Below, one piece after another: positions 17,911-25,884 of a stretch of 64,000 nt of DNA; the first letter of the stretch is position 1, and the number at the start of each line of letters is the position of its first letter. Both the position numbers and the translations under genes were made by a program. The notes beneath the pieces were generated by a model. That model did no database searches, had not been told where the DNA came from, and saw only the letters and a list, made by a program, of their open reading frames with translations. The DNA is from Candidatus Wallbacteria bacterium (lineage in GTDB: Bacteria; Muiribacteriota; UBA6191; JACPRK01). The stretch lies in assembly GCA_016213845.1 (NCBI GenBank), contig JACQZN010000047.1:1-64000 (forward strand). The letters run 5' to 3'.

Positions 17911-18837
17911 TCACTTCTCGTGACCGGGGAGAGAGAGCAGGAGCGCGTCGATCTCCTGGGCGGATGCGTCGACTCCGATTTTGAAGACCTTGCCGTCGGG
18001 CTGCACGGTCATCCGGGAGACCAGCGTCCGCGCGGCGGGCGGCAGCTTCGGGTTCTGGCTCGCCTTGGTCAGCGCCGAGCCGATGAACGGTTGGACGATC
18101 TTGGCTTTCAGCCAGCTCGTCAGCTCCAGCGTCGCGTCGAGCCGGAATCCCGAGGCGGACTTGCGGATCGCCAGAGTCGCCAGCGCCACGTTTCCCCAGG
18201 GGGCCTTCGCCAGGCCTGGGAAGGTTGCCAGCGACGCCGGGCGGGCGACGTGCGCCGAGAGCAGCGCGTCGGCCGGGAACGCGCCCTTGTGGGCGGCCGC
18301 GTAGGACTTGGTGGTGTCGCCGATCGAGCCGAGCGCCGCCTCGATGATCGACTTCTCGTTTGCGGGATGGCCGGCGATCAGCCGGTTGCCGTCGGCCAGG
18401 TCGGCCAGCGAGATGGAGCGCTGCTTGGGCGTCACCAGCGTCTGCAGCTTCAACCCGCGGCAGACCCAGGTCGTTGCCTCGGGCTTGCCGGGGATCTGCT
18501 CGCGCAGCCCCTGGGCGATGGTGGCGACGCTGGACTTGCTGGCCACGATGCTCACGGCCTGCGTTTCCGCGGGTCCCTTCACGACCACGCCCAGCGCCAC
18601 CTGCTGCAGGTCCTTCGACGGGTCCGGAAAACCTTGCCCCAGGAAGCGGCCCAGGTGGTTCTTGATGACTGTCGATACGACCTCGGGGTTGAGACCCTGG
18701 ACCAGGCGGGTCACATCGGCCGAGAGCGCCAGGTCCGCAACAGCCGGCAGCTGGTCGCAGGTGCGGCCCGTTTGCTGGGCAAAGAGGCCCGTCGCCAGGG
18801 CCAGGAAAAGCGGTAGGGTCAACAGGTGTCTGAGCAT
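17911..18837 (-). CDS. secreted protein of unknown function
   Basis: 308 residues starting with a good signal peptide (MLRHLLTLPLFLALATGLFA, cleavage probably after AQQ). The mature part is a mixed alpha/beta sequence with a single early Cys (TCDQLP) and another in WVCRGLKLQTL, so one disulfide is possible. I recognise no family. It stands alone between bcp and an epimerase gene on the same strand. It is probably periplasmic. Confidence 0.75.
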   Translation of the reverse strand: MLRHLLTLPLFLALATGLFAQQTGRTCDQLPAVADLALSADVTRLVQGLNPEVVSTVIKNHLGRFLGQGFPDPSKDLQQVALGVVVKGPAETQAVSIVASKSSVATIAQGLREQIPGKPEATTWVCRGLKLQTLVTPKQRSISLADLADGNRLIAGHPANEKSIIEAALGSIGDTTKSYAAAHKGAFPADALLSAHVARPASLATFPGLAKAPWGNVALATLAIRKSASGFRLDATLELTSWLKAKIVQPFIGSALTKASQNPKLPPAARTLVSRMTVQPDGKVFKIGVDASAQEIDALLLSLPGHEK

Positions 18838-18892
18838 GAAGAGAGTCCTCCCGCCATGACTACGCCCGCCAAGGCCGCGTTGTTGCGCCCGG

Positions 18893-19885
18893 TCAGGCGA
18901 TCATCTTGCGCTCGCGGAACCAGGCAATGGCATCGGCGATCGACGGCTCGAGCGGGCCGACCGCGTAGCCCAGCTCTCGCATCGCTTTCTCCGAGCTGAA
19001 GCAGAAGGCCGTGCAGCCCGAGTAGCGCAGCGTGGCGCTGTTCAGGTAGCCCTCGCGCCCCGTCAGCCGCTCGGCCAGATCGCAGGCGGCGGCCATCGCG
19101 CGAGTGACCACCAGCGGCAAGCGCAGCCTGGGAGGCGGAACCCTGGCGACCGAGGCGATGAGCGTGAGGATCGCCTCGTAGGTCATGTTGTAGCCGCCCA
19201 GGATGTACGCCTGGCCGGTCCGGCCCTTCTCCCAGGCCGCAATCATCCCGCGGCAGACATCGCGGACATCGACGAAGTTGGAGACGCCCAGCGTGGTGCC
19301 GGGCACGGTGCCGCGCATGACCTGCAGGATCATCTCGCCCGAGCTGGGCCGCGCGTCGTAGGGGCCGAACATGTAGCTGGGGTTGACGACGACCACGTCC
19401 TGGCCGTCTGCGACCGCCCTCTGCACCACGCGTTCGGCGCTGCGCTTGGTGCGGGAGTAGCCGTCGTCCAGGCCGAAGTCGCCGAGATTGTAGGGCTCGT
19501 CCTCCGTGACCGGCCGGCCTGTGGTCGAAACGGCTCGCGCGGCCACGGTGGAGCAGTGGACCACCCGCTTCACGCCGGCCGTGCGCGCGGCGCGCAGGAC
19601 GTTCTGCGTGCCCCGGACGTTGGCGCGCACCAGCTCCCGCGTGACGCGCCGCCGCACGCTCACGCGCGCGGCGCAGTGGAAGACGACGGCCGCGCCCGCG
19701 AAAGCTCGCTCCAGCGACGCCCGGTCCTCGATGTCGGCGTCCACCCACTCGAGCCCGAACCCGTCGAGATGCGCGAGCCGGCTGCGCGCGCGCTTCGTGC
19801 ACCGCACCTCATGGCCCGCCTGGCGCAGCAGGATGGCCAGATTGCCGCCCACCAGCCCCGAAGCTCCCGTGACGACCGTCAGCAT
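18893..19885 (-). CDS. NAD(P)-dependent sugar epimerase/dihydroflavonol-reductase-like (extended SDR)
   Basis: 330 residues. Rossmann glycine motif TGASGLVG at the N-terminus, acidic DIEDR region, and catalytic Tyr-x3-Lys as GYSRTKRSAERVV near residue 150. The Ser upstream is in HCSTVAARAV. Substrate binding part YILGGYNMTYEAIL is typical of the hopanoid/dihydroflavonol-4-reductase-like extended SDRs. It likely oxidises, reduces or epimerises a sugar or sterol-like substrate. It is divergent from the SDR gene at 19994 across 108 nt. Confidence 0.9.
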   Translation of the reverse strand: MLTVVTGASGLVGGNLAILLRQAGHEVRCTKRARSRLAHLDGFGLEWVDADIEDRASLERAFAGAAVVFHCAARVSVRRRVTRELVRANVRGTQNVLRAARTAGVKRVVHCSTVAARAVSTTGRPVTEDEPYNLGDFGLDDGYSRTKRSAERVVQRAVADGQDVVVVNPSYMFGPYDARPSSGEMILQVMRGTVPGTTLGVSNFVDVRDVCRGMIAAWEKGRTGQAYILGGYNMTYEAILTLIASVARVPPPRLRLPLVVTRAMAAACDLAERLTGREGYLNSATLRYSGCTAFCFSSEKAMRELGYAVGPLEPSIADAIAWFRERKMIA

Positions 19886-19993
19886 GCCGGATCAGTCTAG
19901 CGCATCGGCCGCGCGCGCCGTTTCACCACCCGCCGCGATGGCCTCGATCACCTGCTACGATGGCCCACGCACCCCGAGGAGGTGGCATCGCGC

Positions 19994-20716
19994 ATGGCGA
20001 AAAAAATCAGCCAGAAGCTGGCCGTGGTGACCGGCAGCAACCGTGGTATCGGACTGGAAGTCTGCAGACAGCTGGCCCGCACCGGGATGACCGTCATCCT
20101 GACCGCGCGCGACGAGCAGAAGGCCGAACAGGCTGCGCTGGAGCTCCAGAAGGACCGGCTGATGGTCTGCCACTACGCGCTCGACGTCGGTGACCTGGCC
20201 AGCGTGGAGCGGCTCGCAGCCTTCATCACCAAGCGCTGGGGCTACTTGAACGTCCTGGTCAACAACGCCGGCGTCCTTCCCGATCCGGGCGGCCCCGCGG
20301 CCTCCGTGTTCAACGCCACCTGCCAGCACATGCAGGAGGCGTTCGACGTCAACTGCATGGGGGTCTTCCGCGTGACCACGGCGCTGATGCCCTTGCTGGC
20401 AAAGGCGGGCGGCGCCCAGGTCGTCAACGTCTCGAGTGGCCTGGGACAGCTCTCCGGCATGGTGTCCGGCTTTCCGGCGTACCGCATCTCGAAGGCCGCG
20501 CTCAATGCCCTCACGCGCATCCTGGCCGCGGAGGCCGAGCCGAAGAAGGTTCGCGTCAACGCCGTCTGCCCGGGCTGGGTGAAGACCGACATGGGCGGCC
20601 CCGATGCCGAGCGCTCGGTCGAGGAAGGCGCCTCCGGGATCGTCTGGCTGGCCACCCAACCGGCCGAGGGCCCCACCGGCGGGTTCTTCCGAGATCGGGA
20701 GCCGCTCGACTGGTAA
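19994..20716 (+). CDS. short-chain dehydrogenase/reductase (carbonyl reductase-like)
   Basis: A 240-residue classical SDR: cofactor motif TGSNRGIG, NNAG motif (VLVNNAGVLP), catalytic Ser in VNVSSGLG, and YRISK as Tyr-x3-Lys; CPGWVKTDMGG follows. The spacing and the C-terminal GPTGGFFRDREPLDW tail resemble plant/animal carbonyl reductases, which prefer NADPH. GAGGAGG at 19976-19982 lies 11 nt before ATG 19994; the in-frame GTG at 19982 overlaps this site and is rejected. Confidence 0.93.
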   Translation: MAKKISQKLAVVTGSNRGIGLEVCRQLARTGMTVILTARDEQKAEQAALELQKDRLMVCHYALDVGDLASVERLAAFITKRWGYLNVLVNNAGVLPDPGGPAASVFNATCQHMQEAFDVNCMGVFRVTTALMPLLAKAGGAQVVNVSSGLGQLSGMVSGFPAYRISKAALNALTRILAAEAEPKKVRVNAVCPGWVKTDMGGPDAERSVEEGASGIVWLATQPAEGPTGGFFRDREPLDW

Positions 20717-20801
20717 GCCGCGTGATGCCGCCGAAGCCGTTCATCCAGGCGCACCGAGCCTCGGGCGTGCCGTCGAGCCGCGTTCGTCGTCTGGAGGCGA
20801 T

Positions 20802-21767
20802 GTGAGGGCCGTCGTTCTGGGCGAAGGAGGCCAGCTCGCCGTCCGGGAAGTGTCGCTCGAGGACGCCGGCCCTGGCGAAGCGCTGGTGCGGGTTCTCGTC
20901 GCGGGCATCTGCTCGACCGATCTCGAGCTGCGCCGCGGCTACATGGGCTTCCAGGGCGTGCCGGGTCACGAGTTCGTGGGCCGGGTCGAGAGGGCACCCG
21001 CCGGGCACGAGACCTTGCTGGGGAAGCGAGTGGTCGGCGAGATCAACGCCGCTTGCGGACAGTGCGAGACGTGCGCGCGAGGACTGCCGCGTCACTGCCC
21101 TCGTCGGACCGTGCTCGGAATTCTCGGGCGATCCGGCGCGATGGCCGAGCTGCTCTGGCTGCCGGCCGGGAACCTGCGCGAAGTGCCGGACGTCCTGGCC
21201 ACGGACCGAGCGCTCTTCACGGAGCCCGTGGCCGCGGCCTATGAGGTGCTGGAGCAAGTGGCCGTCCGCGGGAAACGCGTGCTCGTGATGGGCGCCGGCA
21301 AGCTGGGCGGCCTCGTGGCGCAAGTCTTGGCGCTCGCGGGTGCCTCCGTCACGGTGGTGGGCCGCCACGAGCGCCTGCTGGTGCCCCTGGCCGAAGCTGG
21401 GATTTCGGTCACTGCTTCTGTTGAATCGCTCCCGCCGCGCTCGTTTCCCATGATCGTCGAGGCCACCGGGCAACCCGAGGGTTTCGAGAGAGCCCTGGGC
21501 CTGGTGGAGCCTCGCGGGACGATAGTTCTGAAGAGCACCTGCGCTTCGGCGCGGCCGCTCAACCTGGCGCCGGTGGTGATCGACGAAGTGACCGTGATCG
21601 GCTCCCGCTGCGGGCCGTTCGAGCCGTCGCTGGCCGCGCTCGCCGCCGGCCGGCTCTCGCCAGAATCGACGATCGACGCGCGCTTCGAGCTCGACGACGC
21701 TTCCAGCGCGTTCGATGAGGCCTCTCGCCCCGGCATCCGCAAGGTGGTCCTCGACATCTCGAGCTGA
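20802..21767 (+). CDS. zinc-type alcohol dehydrogenase (MDR family)
   Basis: 321 residues. Catalytic zinc residues: Cys in GICSTDLEL and His-Glu in PGHEFVG. The structural zinc site is CGQCETCARGLPRHC. The Rossmann motif is GAGKLGG. Oxidises or reduces an alcohol/aldehyde or polyol with NAD(P). The start is GTG 20802 with GGAGG at 20793-20797; an ATG two bases earlier meets a stop at once. It follows the SDR gene by 85 nt on the same strand, so the two may act together. Confidence 0.9.
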   Translation: MRAVVLGEGGQLAVREVSLEDAGPGEALVRVLVAGICSTDLELRRGYMGFQGVPGHEFVGRVERAPAGHETLLGKRVVGEINAACGQCETCARGLPRHCPRRTVLGILGRSGAMAELLWLPAGNLREVPDVLATDRALFTEPVAAAYEVLEQVAVRGKRVLVMGAGKLGGLVAQVLALAGASVTVVGRHERLLVPLAEAGISVTASVESLPPRSFPMIVEATGQPEGFERALGLVEPRGTIVLKSTCASARPLNLAPVVIDEVTVIGSRCGPFEPSLAALAAGRLSPESTIDARFELDDASSAFDEASRPGIRKVVLDISS

Positions 21768-21860
21768 ACGCGCGGGGGGGCTTTCGCTGGGGCTCGGCGG
21801 ACCTGCCCCCCCATCGGCCCAGGTTGACTCCGCGTGTGACGGTAGTTACTCTTCGCCGGG

Positions 21861-23252
21861 ATGAGCTCCGATTCGGGTGGGGCGGCCGGGGAACCGATCC
21901 AGTATCGGGACCTCCTCGACTACTTCAGCAAACCGCCGGCAAGCGCGGGATCGGGCGCGACCGTCCCCGGGCGGATCGAAGGCTGCTCGGCGTGCGTTGG
22001 CATCGAGTACGAGCTCCTGGCCGTCGAGCCGGTGACGGGCGTGGCCGTGCCGTTCGCCTCGGAGCACCGGCCCGGGGTGGAAGCGGCGTTCCTGGGGCTC
22101 TTGAGTAGCCCGGACTACTCGCCAGCCGAGGGGCCGCTGCCGCCGACAACCCTCTCGCGAGGCCGAGCATCCATCAACCTCGAACCCGGAGGACAGACAG
22201 AGATCTCCGGCTCGCCTTGGCGGACCCTGGCCGAGGTCGACGGTGAGCTGCGCGCGATCCTGGGCGACCTGGTCCTGCGGGCCCGCGAGCGCGGCTTCGT
22301 GTTCCTCTCGCACGCCTTGCAGCCGGTCAGCGCCTCCGGCGAGATCGAGCTCGTGCCCAAGCGGCGCTACCGGATCATGGCCGAGCACCTCGAGCAGCAC
22401 GGCGGCCGGCGCTATCGCGACATGATGACCCGGACGGCCTCGGTCCAGGCCAGCTTCGACTTCACGAGCGAGGCCGATGCGGGCCGCAAGATGCGCCTGG
22501 CGATGCTGGCCGCGCCGGTGGTGGCCGCGCTGTTTGCGAACTCGCCCGTCGAGGGCGGGCGGGAGAGCGGTCTGGCCAGCGTCCGAACCGCCATCTGGCG
22601 CGAGACGGACCCGGCGCGCTCGGGCGTGGTGACCTGCGCGTTCGACGGCGAGTGGTCCTGGGAGCGCTACGTGGAGTTCGCCCTGGACGTGCCGGCGATC
22701 CTCGTGCGAGCCACCGACGGCGGAGTGGCGCCGGCCGGAGGGCGCACCTTCCGGCAGCTGCTCCGGGACGGCGTCGAGGGCCGTCCGGCCGAGATGGCGG
22801 ACTGGGAGCTGCACCTCTCCACGATCTTCACCGAGGCGCGAGCCAAGCGGGTGCTGGAGGTCCGATCGGCCGATGCTCCGCCGCCCGGCACGGGGATGGC
22901 GCTGCCCGCGCTCTGGACCGGGCTGCTCTATCACCCGCCGTCGTTAGAGGGCGCGCTGGAGCTTTTGGCGCCGCATCGCGGGGAGCTGAACGCCCTGTTC
23001 GACGCCGCTGCGCGGGAGGGGCTCAGGGGCCGGACCGGTGGCGGGGTTGCGCTGGCACCGCTGGCGCGCGAACTCGTGGCGCTCTCCAGCGCCGGCCTGG
23101 CCGCACGCGGCATGGGGGAGGAGCGGTTCCTGGCGCCCGCCGCTGAGTGGGCCGCCGCCGGCCGTTCGCCGGCCGAGGAGTTGCTCGAGCGGTTCCGGCG
23201 GGGGGGAGTCGCCGCGCTGGTAGAGGCAGCGGCAGTGAGGATGGAGGAGTGA
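21861..23252 (+). CDS. gshA: glutamate-cysteine ligase, plant/alphaproteobacterial type
   Basis: 463 residues of the GCS2 family. Recognisable parts: CVGIEYELLAV near residue 42, NLEPGGQTEISGSPW near 112, RYRDMMTRTASVQASFDF near 190, and ALFANSPVEGGRESGLASVRTAIW near 225. The enzyme joins glutamate and cysteine, the first step of glutathione synthesis; EgtA-type enzymes of ergothioneine synthesis share the fold, but the MMTRT...ALFANSP pattern favours GshA. No classical gshB is in the window; an ATP-grasp protein could fill that role. The next gene encodes a glutathione-dependent isomerase-like protein. The stop codon lies in a heptamer array. Confidence 0.88.
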   Translation: MSSDSGGAAGEPIQYRDLLDYFSKPPASAGSGATVPGRIEGCSACVGIEYELLAVEPVTGVAVPFASEHRPGVEAAFLGLLSSPDYSPAEGPLPPTTLSRGRASINLEPGGQTEISGSPWRTLAEVDGELRAILGDLVLRARERGFVFLSHALQPVSASGEIELVPKRRYRIMAEHLEQHGGRRYRDMMTRTASVQASFDFTSEADAGRKMRLAMLAAPVVAALFANSPVEGGRESGLASVRTAIWRETDPARSGVVTCAFDGEWSWERYVEFALDVPAILVRATDGGVAPAGGRTFRQLLRDGVEGRPAEMADWELHLSTIFTEARAKRVLEVRSADAPPPGTGMALPALWTGLLYHPPSLEGALELLAPHRGELNALFDAAAREGLRGRTGGGVALAPLARELVALSSAGLAARGMGEERFLAPAAEWAAAGRSPAEELLERFRRGGVAALVEAAAVRMEE

Positions 23253-23271
23253 GGCTCGAGGCTCGAGGGAC
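23244..23271 (+). repeat. short heptamer array at gshA stop
   Basis: Four 7-nt units (GAGGAGT, GAGGCTC, GAGGCTC, GAGGGAC). The gshA stop codon TGA is the junction of units one and two. It is the same unit family as the long array at 23943. Confidence 0.7.
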
Positions 23272-23273
23272 GC

Positions 23274-23915
23274 TCAGACCACGCGGTCGATGCCGGGGCG
23301 GGCCATGATCTCGGCGAGCTTGTCGCGATCCAGGGTGACCTGGCCGGCCAGGTAGGACTTCAGGAGATCGATGCGGTCGCCACCGAAGAAGAGGATGCCG
23401 TCGGTGAGAAAGGTCGGCACGCCGGTGGCGCCGGCTTCCAGGGCCAGCTCCGTGGCGGCCTTGAGCTGCTTGCGGGCGGTCGGGTCCGAGAGGGCCTGAT
23501 CGGGGTCCTGGTCGATGCCGAGCTCGGCTAGGCCGCGCCTGAGCGTGGCCAGGTCGTCGAGCGGCTGCTTGTCCCGCCAGCCGAGCCGGAAGTAGTGGCG
23601 GGTGAGGCGCCGCCGCTGGTCGTTGTCCGTGAGGGCTGTGACGGAGCGGAGCGCGGGCAGCGGGTTGAAAGGATGGGTCGGTGTTCCCTCGAAGGGAATG
23701 TCGAGGAAGCGGGCCCGGAGCATGATGTCCTGGAGGCCGACCTCGCGCTGTTTGCGGTCCTCGCCGGGGCCCTTGGCGTTGCGCCGGGAGAGCATGGTTC
23801 CGAAGACGACCGGTGTGTAGGTGAGGCGCGCGTCGAGCTCGAGGTCGCGCGCGAGCAGCTCGCTGGCCAGGTAGCTGTACGGTGAGAGGAAATCGAAGAA
23901 GAAGTAGATAGTCAT
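23274..23915 (-). CDS. 2-hydroxychromene-2-carboxylate isomerase/DsbA-like protein
   Basis: A 213-residue thioredoxin-fold protein of the HCCA isomerase (kappa GST-like) family. The N-terminal FFFDFLSPYSYLASE carries the catalytic Ser in the SPYSYL motif, and the cis-Pro loop is ATGVPTFLTDG near residue 170. Relatives use glutathione as cofactor to isomerise aromatic degradation intermediates. Convergent with gshA (21 nt between stops), it may be the main user of the thiol that gshA helps to make. The true substrate is not evident. Confidence 0.88.
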   Translation of the reverse strand: MTIYFFFDFLSPYSYLASELLARDLELDARLTYTPVVFGTMLSRRNAKGPGEDRKQREVGLQDIMLRARFLDIPFEGTPTHPFNPLPALRSVTALTDNDQRRRLTRHYFRLGWRDKQPLDDLATLRRGLAELGIDQDPDQALSDPTARKQLKAATELALEAGATGVPTFLTDGILFFGGDRIDLLKSYLAGQVTLDRDKLAEIMARPGIDRVV

Positions 23916-23942
23916 GGCTTGGCCCAGGATACCAGCTTGGAC

Positions 23943-24091
23943 GAGGGGTGAGGCTCGAGGAGTGAGGCTTGAGGCTTGAGGAGTGAGGCTTGAGGCTTGA
24001 GGAGTGAGGCTTGAGGGATCAGGCGTGAGGAGTGAGTAGGCGTGTCCCTTAGTGTCTACTCGCTACTCACTACTCGCTACTCACTACTTCT
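23943..24091 (+). repeat. long heptamer array, both orientations
   Basis: Fourteen units of the GAGGCTT/GAGGAGT type (23943-24040) are followed after 16 nt by five units of TACTCGC/TACTCAC (24057-24091). The GAGTAGG unit near the end of the first block is complementary to the CTACTC core of the second, so a stem-loop can form. It occupies most of the 294 nt between the isomerase-like gene and the phospholipase D gene. Confidence 0.9.
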
Positions 24092-24209
24092 CTGCAACCT
24101 CGGGCAGGGGGGGGCGGTAGTGGATACTGGAATCCTCGGGACGGGGTGTTCAATCCTCATGCCCGTCATCATGTTGTTCGGAAAGATTTGCCTTCGGAAA
24201 AGGAGCACC

Positions 24210-25700
24210 ATGAATCGCCGACTGGTCACGACCACACTTCTGGCAGTCCTTCTGTTCCCGATCCTGACGGTCGTTCCCGTGCTGGCCGACGTCGACAAGG
24301 TCTTCGACGCGATTTCGGCCAAGAGCAAGAGCGGCGACGCCTTCGTGCGCCTGCTCACGGACAACGTCGATTCCTGGTATGCCCGCTGGCACATCACCTC
24401 CAACGCCAAGAAGTCGATCGATTGCACCTACTTCATCGTCGAGACCGACGTCTTTGGCCGCGCCTTCGTCGGCCTGCTGCTGAAGAAGGCCAAGGAGGGC
24501 GTGCCGATCCGGCTGATGGTGGACGCTCGCGGCACCAAGAGCCTGTCGCGCATGACGCTGGGCCGCGACTACCTGCAAGAGCTGATGCAGCACAAGGGCG
24601 TGACCATCAAGGTCTACAACCCGCTCCACGCAGCGCTCCTGAACCTGCCCAGGGACATCCGCGAGCCCATCGCCAGCAACCATGACAAGCTGCTGATTGC
24701 CGACGGCGAGTGGGTCATCACCGGCGGCCGCAACGTGAGCGCCAACTACTTCGCCTCCTGGAAGGACCACCCCAAGGCCTACCGCGACACCGACGTGCTG
24801 CTCAAGGGTGCCGGAATCGCCGAGGCCGCCAAGAAGGCCTTCGAGCTCGAGTTCGACATCCTTCGCAACGCCGACGTCAACAAGGACTGGCTCGGCAACT
24901 GGGACAGCCAGGACATCCCGCTCGAGGTCGCCCGCCGCACGATGGAGCAGTTCATGATGGGCAACGGCCTGATCGACGCGGCCAAGTTCGACGGGGACAT
25001 CCCCTCGCTCGAGGAGTGCAACAAGGAGCTGGCGAAGTTCCCCGGCATCAGCTCGTACTCCGGCTTCCAGCCGTTCCGGGGCGAGCGCGCCTACCCGAGC
25101 TTGCTGCTCGACAAGACCTCGCTCTTGGCCCAGGGCAACGACATCACCGACAACCTCGTCCGCTTCTTCGACGCCGCCGAGAAGAAGATCATCATCCAGA
25201 ACCCCTACGTCGTGCTCACCGAGAAAGCGATGGCTTCCCTGAAGCGCGCCTCGGCCCGCGGTGTGGCGATCTTCCTCCTCACGAACAGCCCCGACAGCAC
25301 CGACAGCCTCCTCACCCAGGCGATGTTCGTCAAGGAGTGGAAGCACATCATGAAGGCCGTGCCCACGCTGCGCATCTTCGCCTACCGTGGTCCCGCCAAG
25401 GTCCACGCCAAGGTCTTCTCCATCGACGACAAGGTCGCCATGATCGGCACCTACAATCTCGATCCGCTCTCCGAGAAGGTCAACTCCGAGGAGATCGCCG
25501 TCGTGAAGTCCTCCGCGTTTGCCACCCAGAACCGCCTCCGGATCGAAAACGACGCCAAGAACTCCGTCGAGTACAAGATCCGCCTCGCCGCAGACGGCAC
25601 CCCCGAGCAGGTCGTCGGCCCCTCCGACCACGTCAAGGCCGCCGCCCTCCAGGCCGTCGAACGCGCCCAGCTCGCCAGCTTCCTCAGGCCAGTCATTTGA
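24210..25700 (+). CDS. secreted phospholipase D family protein
   Basis: 496 residues with a signal peptide (MNRRLVTTTLLAVLLFPILTVVPVLA). Two HKD motifs are intact: HDKLLIAD near residue 158 and HAKVFSID near residue 398, each followed by the Gly-rich strand (GGRNVSANYF; GTYNLDPLSE). PLD enzymes of this type cleave or transfer phosphodiester groups of phospholipids, for example cardiolipin synthase-like transfer, or DNA. Export points to the periplasm or outside. The start is set by AGGAG at 24201-24205, 4 nt before ATG. The gene is flanked on both sides by heptamer arrays. Confidence 0.9.
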   Translation: MNRRLVTTTLLAVLLFPILTVVPVLADVDKVFDAISAKSKSGDAFVRLLTDNVDSWYARWHITSNAKKSIDCTYFIVETDVFGRAFVGLLLKKAKEGVPIRLMVDARGTKSLSRMTLGRDYLQELMQHKGVTIKVYNPLHAALLNLPRDIREPIASNHDKLLIADGEWVITGGRNVSANYFASWKDHPKAYRDTDVLLKGAGIAEAAKKAFELEFDILRNADVNKDWLGNWDSQDIPLEVARRTMEQFMMGNGLIDAAKFDGDIPSLEECNKELAKFPGISSYSGFQPFRGERAYPSLLLDKTSLLAQGNDITDNLVRFFDAAEKKIIIQNPYVVLTEKAMASLKRASARGVAIFLLTNSPDSTDSLLTQAMFVKEWKHIMKAVPTLRIFAYRGPAKVHAKVFSIDDKVAMIGTYNLDPLSEKVNSEEIAVVKSSAFATQNRLRIENDAKNSVEYKIRLAADGTPEQVVGPSDHVKAAALQAVERAQLASFLRPVI

Positions 25701-25785
25701 GGCTTGAGGCTTGAGGCTTGAGGCTTGAGGCTTGAGGCTTGAGGCTTGGCCTCGCTTCTCACTTCTCACTTCTCAAGCCTCATCC
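25699..25785 (+). repeat. heptamer array with complementary arm after the PLD gene
   Basis: Seven perfect GAGGCTT units (25699-25747), beginning inside the TGA stop of the phospholipase gene, then five CTCNCTT-type units (25751-25785). CTCAAGCCTC near 25772 is the exact complement of GAGGCTTGAG in the first block, so a long hairpin can form, possibly with terminator effect. Confidence 0.9.
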
Positions 25786-25884
25786 CTGCCTTGGAACTCC
25801 CCGTGTTAGGATAGGTCTCATGAAGGCGGACGTCGGGTCCTGCCGGCGTCTGCAACTCGCACCTGTCCGACGCTGGAGGCCCTC

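Noticed and set aside
24150..25769. Long minus-strand frame of 539 codons opposite the phospholipase D gene
   Set aside because: It lies antisense to a clear two-HKD protein with signal peptide and ribosome site; its translation is biased Gly/Val/Leu-rich shadow sequence.
23943..25785. Heptamer arrays as CRISPR
   Set aside because: Units are 7 nt, contiguous and without spacers.
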